NCBI GenBank assembly: GCA_903862805.1
Contig: CAIOZP010000110.1
Span: 1 to 6,258, forward strand
Length of the DNA: 6,258 bases
Reading direction: 5' to 3'
DNA from: an uncultured Fibrobacterota bacterium
GTDB taxonomy: Bacteria; Fibrobacterota; Chitinivibrionia; Chitinivibrionales; CAIOZP01
Made by a program: the position numbers and the translations under genes
Shown: positions 6,124 to 6,258 of the stretch, piece by piece
How the letters are laid out: the number at the start of each line of letters is the position of its first letter
Numbering within the stretch: the stretch's first letter is position 1
Notes under the pieces: generated by a model
Told to the model about the DNA's origin: nothing
Seen by the model: the letters and a program-made list of their open reading frames with translations, nothing else
Databases searched by the model: none

Positions 6124-6258
6124 ATGAAACCTATCTACGAATATCTCGATTATCGTGAATACCTCAGAGACTTCTTTGTCAACAACAAGAACGTTCGCCA
6201 CCTTTCCCACAGGGCCATTTTACAAAAAATGAAAATCTCTTCCTGCGGATTCTTATGC
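6124..6258 (+). CDS. TIGR02147 family protein, N-terminal part (cut by window edge)
   Basis: The frame is open from the ATG to the last base (45 codons). It begins MKPIYEYLDYREYLRDFF, the characteristic opening of the TIGR02147 family (N-terminal part next to a DUF4423-type region in longer members), known mainly as many paralogues in Fibrobacter. Residues 28-45 (HLSHRAILQKMKISSCGF) resemble a helix-turn-helix in which one helix selects the site, so a regulatory, DNA-binding role is plausible; the family has no firmly established biochemical function that I know. A weak ribosome binding site, GGTGA, lies four bases before the ATG. The gene is divergent from the small gene, and the dyad at 5993-6022 may be its operator, possibly autoregulatory. 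About 80-85% of the usual length of 270-300 residues lies outside the window. Confidence 0.88.
   Translation, partial: MKPIYEYLDYREYLRDFFVNNKNVRHLSHRAILQKMKISSCGFLC

Noticed and set aside
1..6258. CRISPR array, tRNA or rRNA gene
   Set aside because: No regularly spaced repeat series, cloverleaf-like segment or rRNA signature was seen on either strand.

Overview
The window most likely comes from a member of the Fibrobacterota (Fibrobacteres) or a close relative. Two things suggest this. The plus-strand gene running off the right edge starts with the characteristic N-terminus of the TIGR02147 family, first defined as a Fibrobacter succinogenes paralogue family. Two other proteins end in C-terminal domains typical of type IX secretion (T9SS) cargo. 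This lineage call is inferred from protein features alone.

Layout, reading the minus strand from right to left: (1) a 58-residue conserved-looking cytoplasmic protein (5593-5417); (2) 52 bases later, an exported thioredoxin-fold protein with a T9SS-like C-terminal domain (5364-4504), interrupted by one in-frame TGA exactly at its redox motif; (3) a spacer of about 400 bases with a strong hairpin at its gene-proximal end; (4) a 777-residue gingipain-like peptidase C25 protein, also with a T9SS sorting domain (4105-1772); (5) a Rho-independent terminator whose U-tract runs into the ribosome binding site of (6) a 529-residue PilX-like pilin-related surface protein (1692-103). On the plus strand, an AT-rich repeat-bearing region of 530 bases (5594-6123) precedes the 5' end of the TIGR02147 gene (6124-6258, cut by the window edge).

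The most notable signal is the TGA at 5169-5167. The reading frame continues on both sides of it as one coherent protein: signal peptide, thioredoxin fold with cis-proline, then T9SS domain. The codon falls where a catalytic cysteine is expected (F-A-G-U-G-C). A small hairpin with a GGU loop, as in bacterial SECIS elements, begins 9 bases after it. TGA is also the normal stop of two genes here, including this one. I therefore read it as a probable selenocysteine codon, which would make this an exported, T9SS-addressed selenoprotein. A recent nonsense mutation or a sequencing error remain alternatives.

The second notable signal is that the C25 protein keeps the catalytic Cys (C489) but has Asp (D456) exactly where the catalytic His of gingipains should be, 33 residues earlier. 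It may be an inactive or repurposed peptidase. The third is the intergenic region 5594-6123, which carries four copies of AGTGTTTA, two of them in a perfect 13-bp dyad, plus other inverted and direct repeats. These could be operators for the TIGR02147 gene and its divergent neighbour, or the ends of a small mobile element.

All complete genes are on the minus strand. The 58-residue gene and the selenoprotein candidate could form one transcript. The peptidase and pilin-like genes are separated by a terminator and are probably only partly coupled. A functional link between the secreted redox protein and the C25 protein is suggested only by proximity and shared secretion route.
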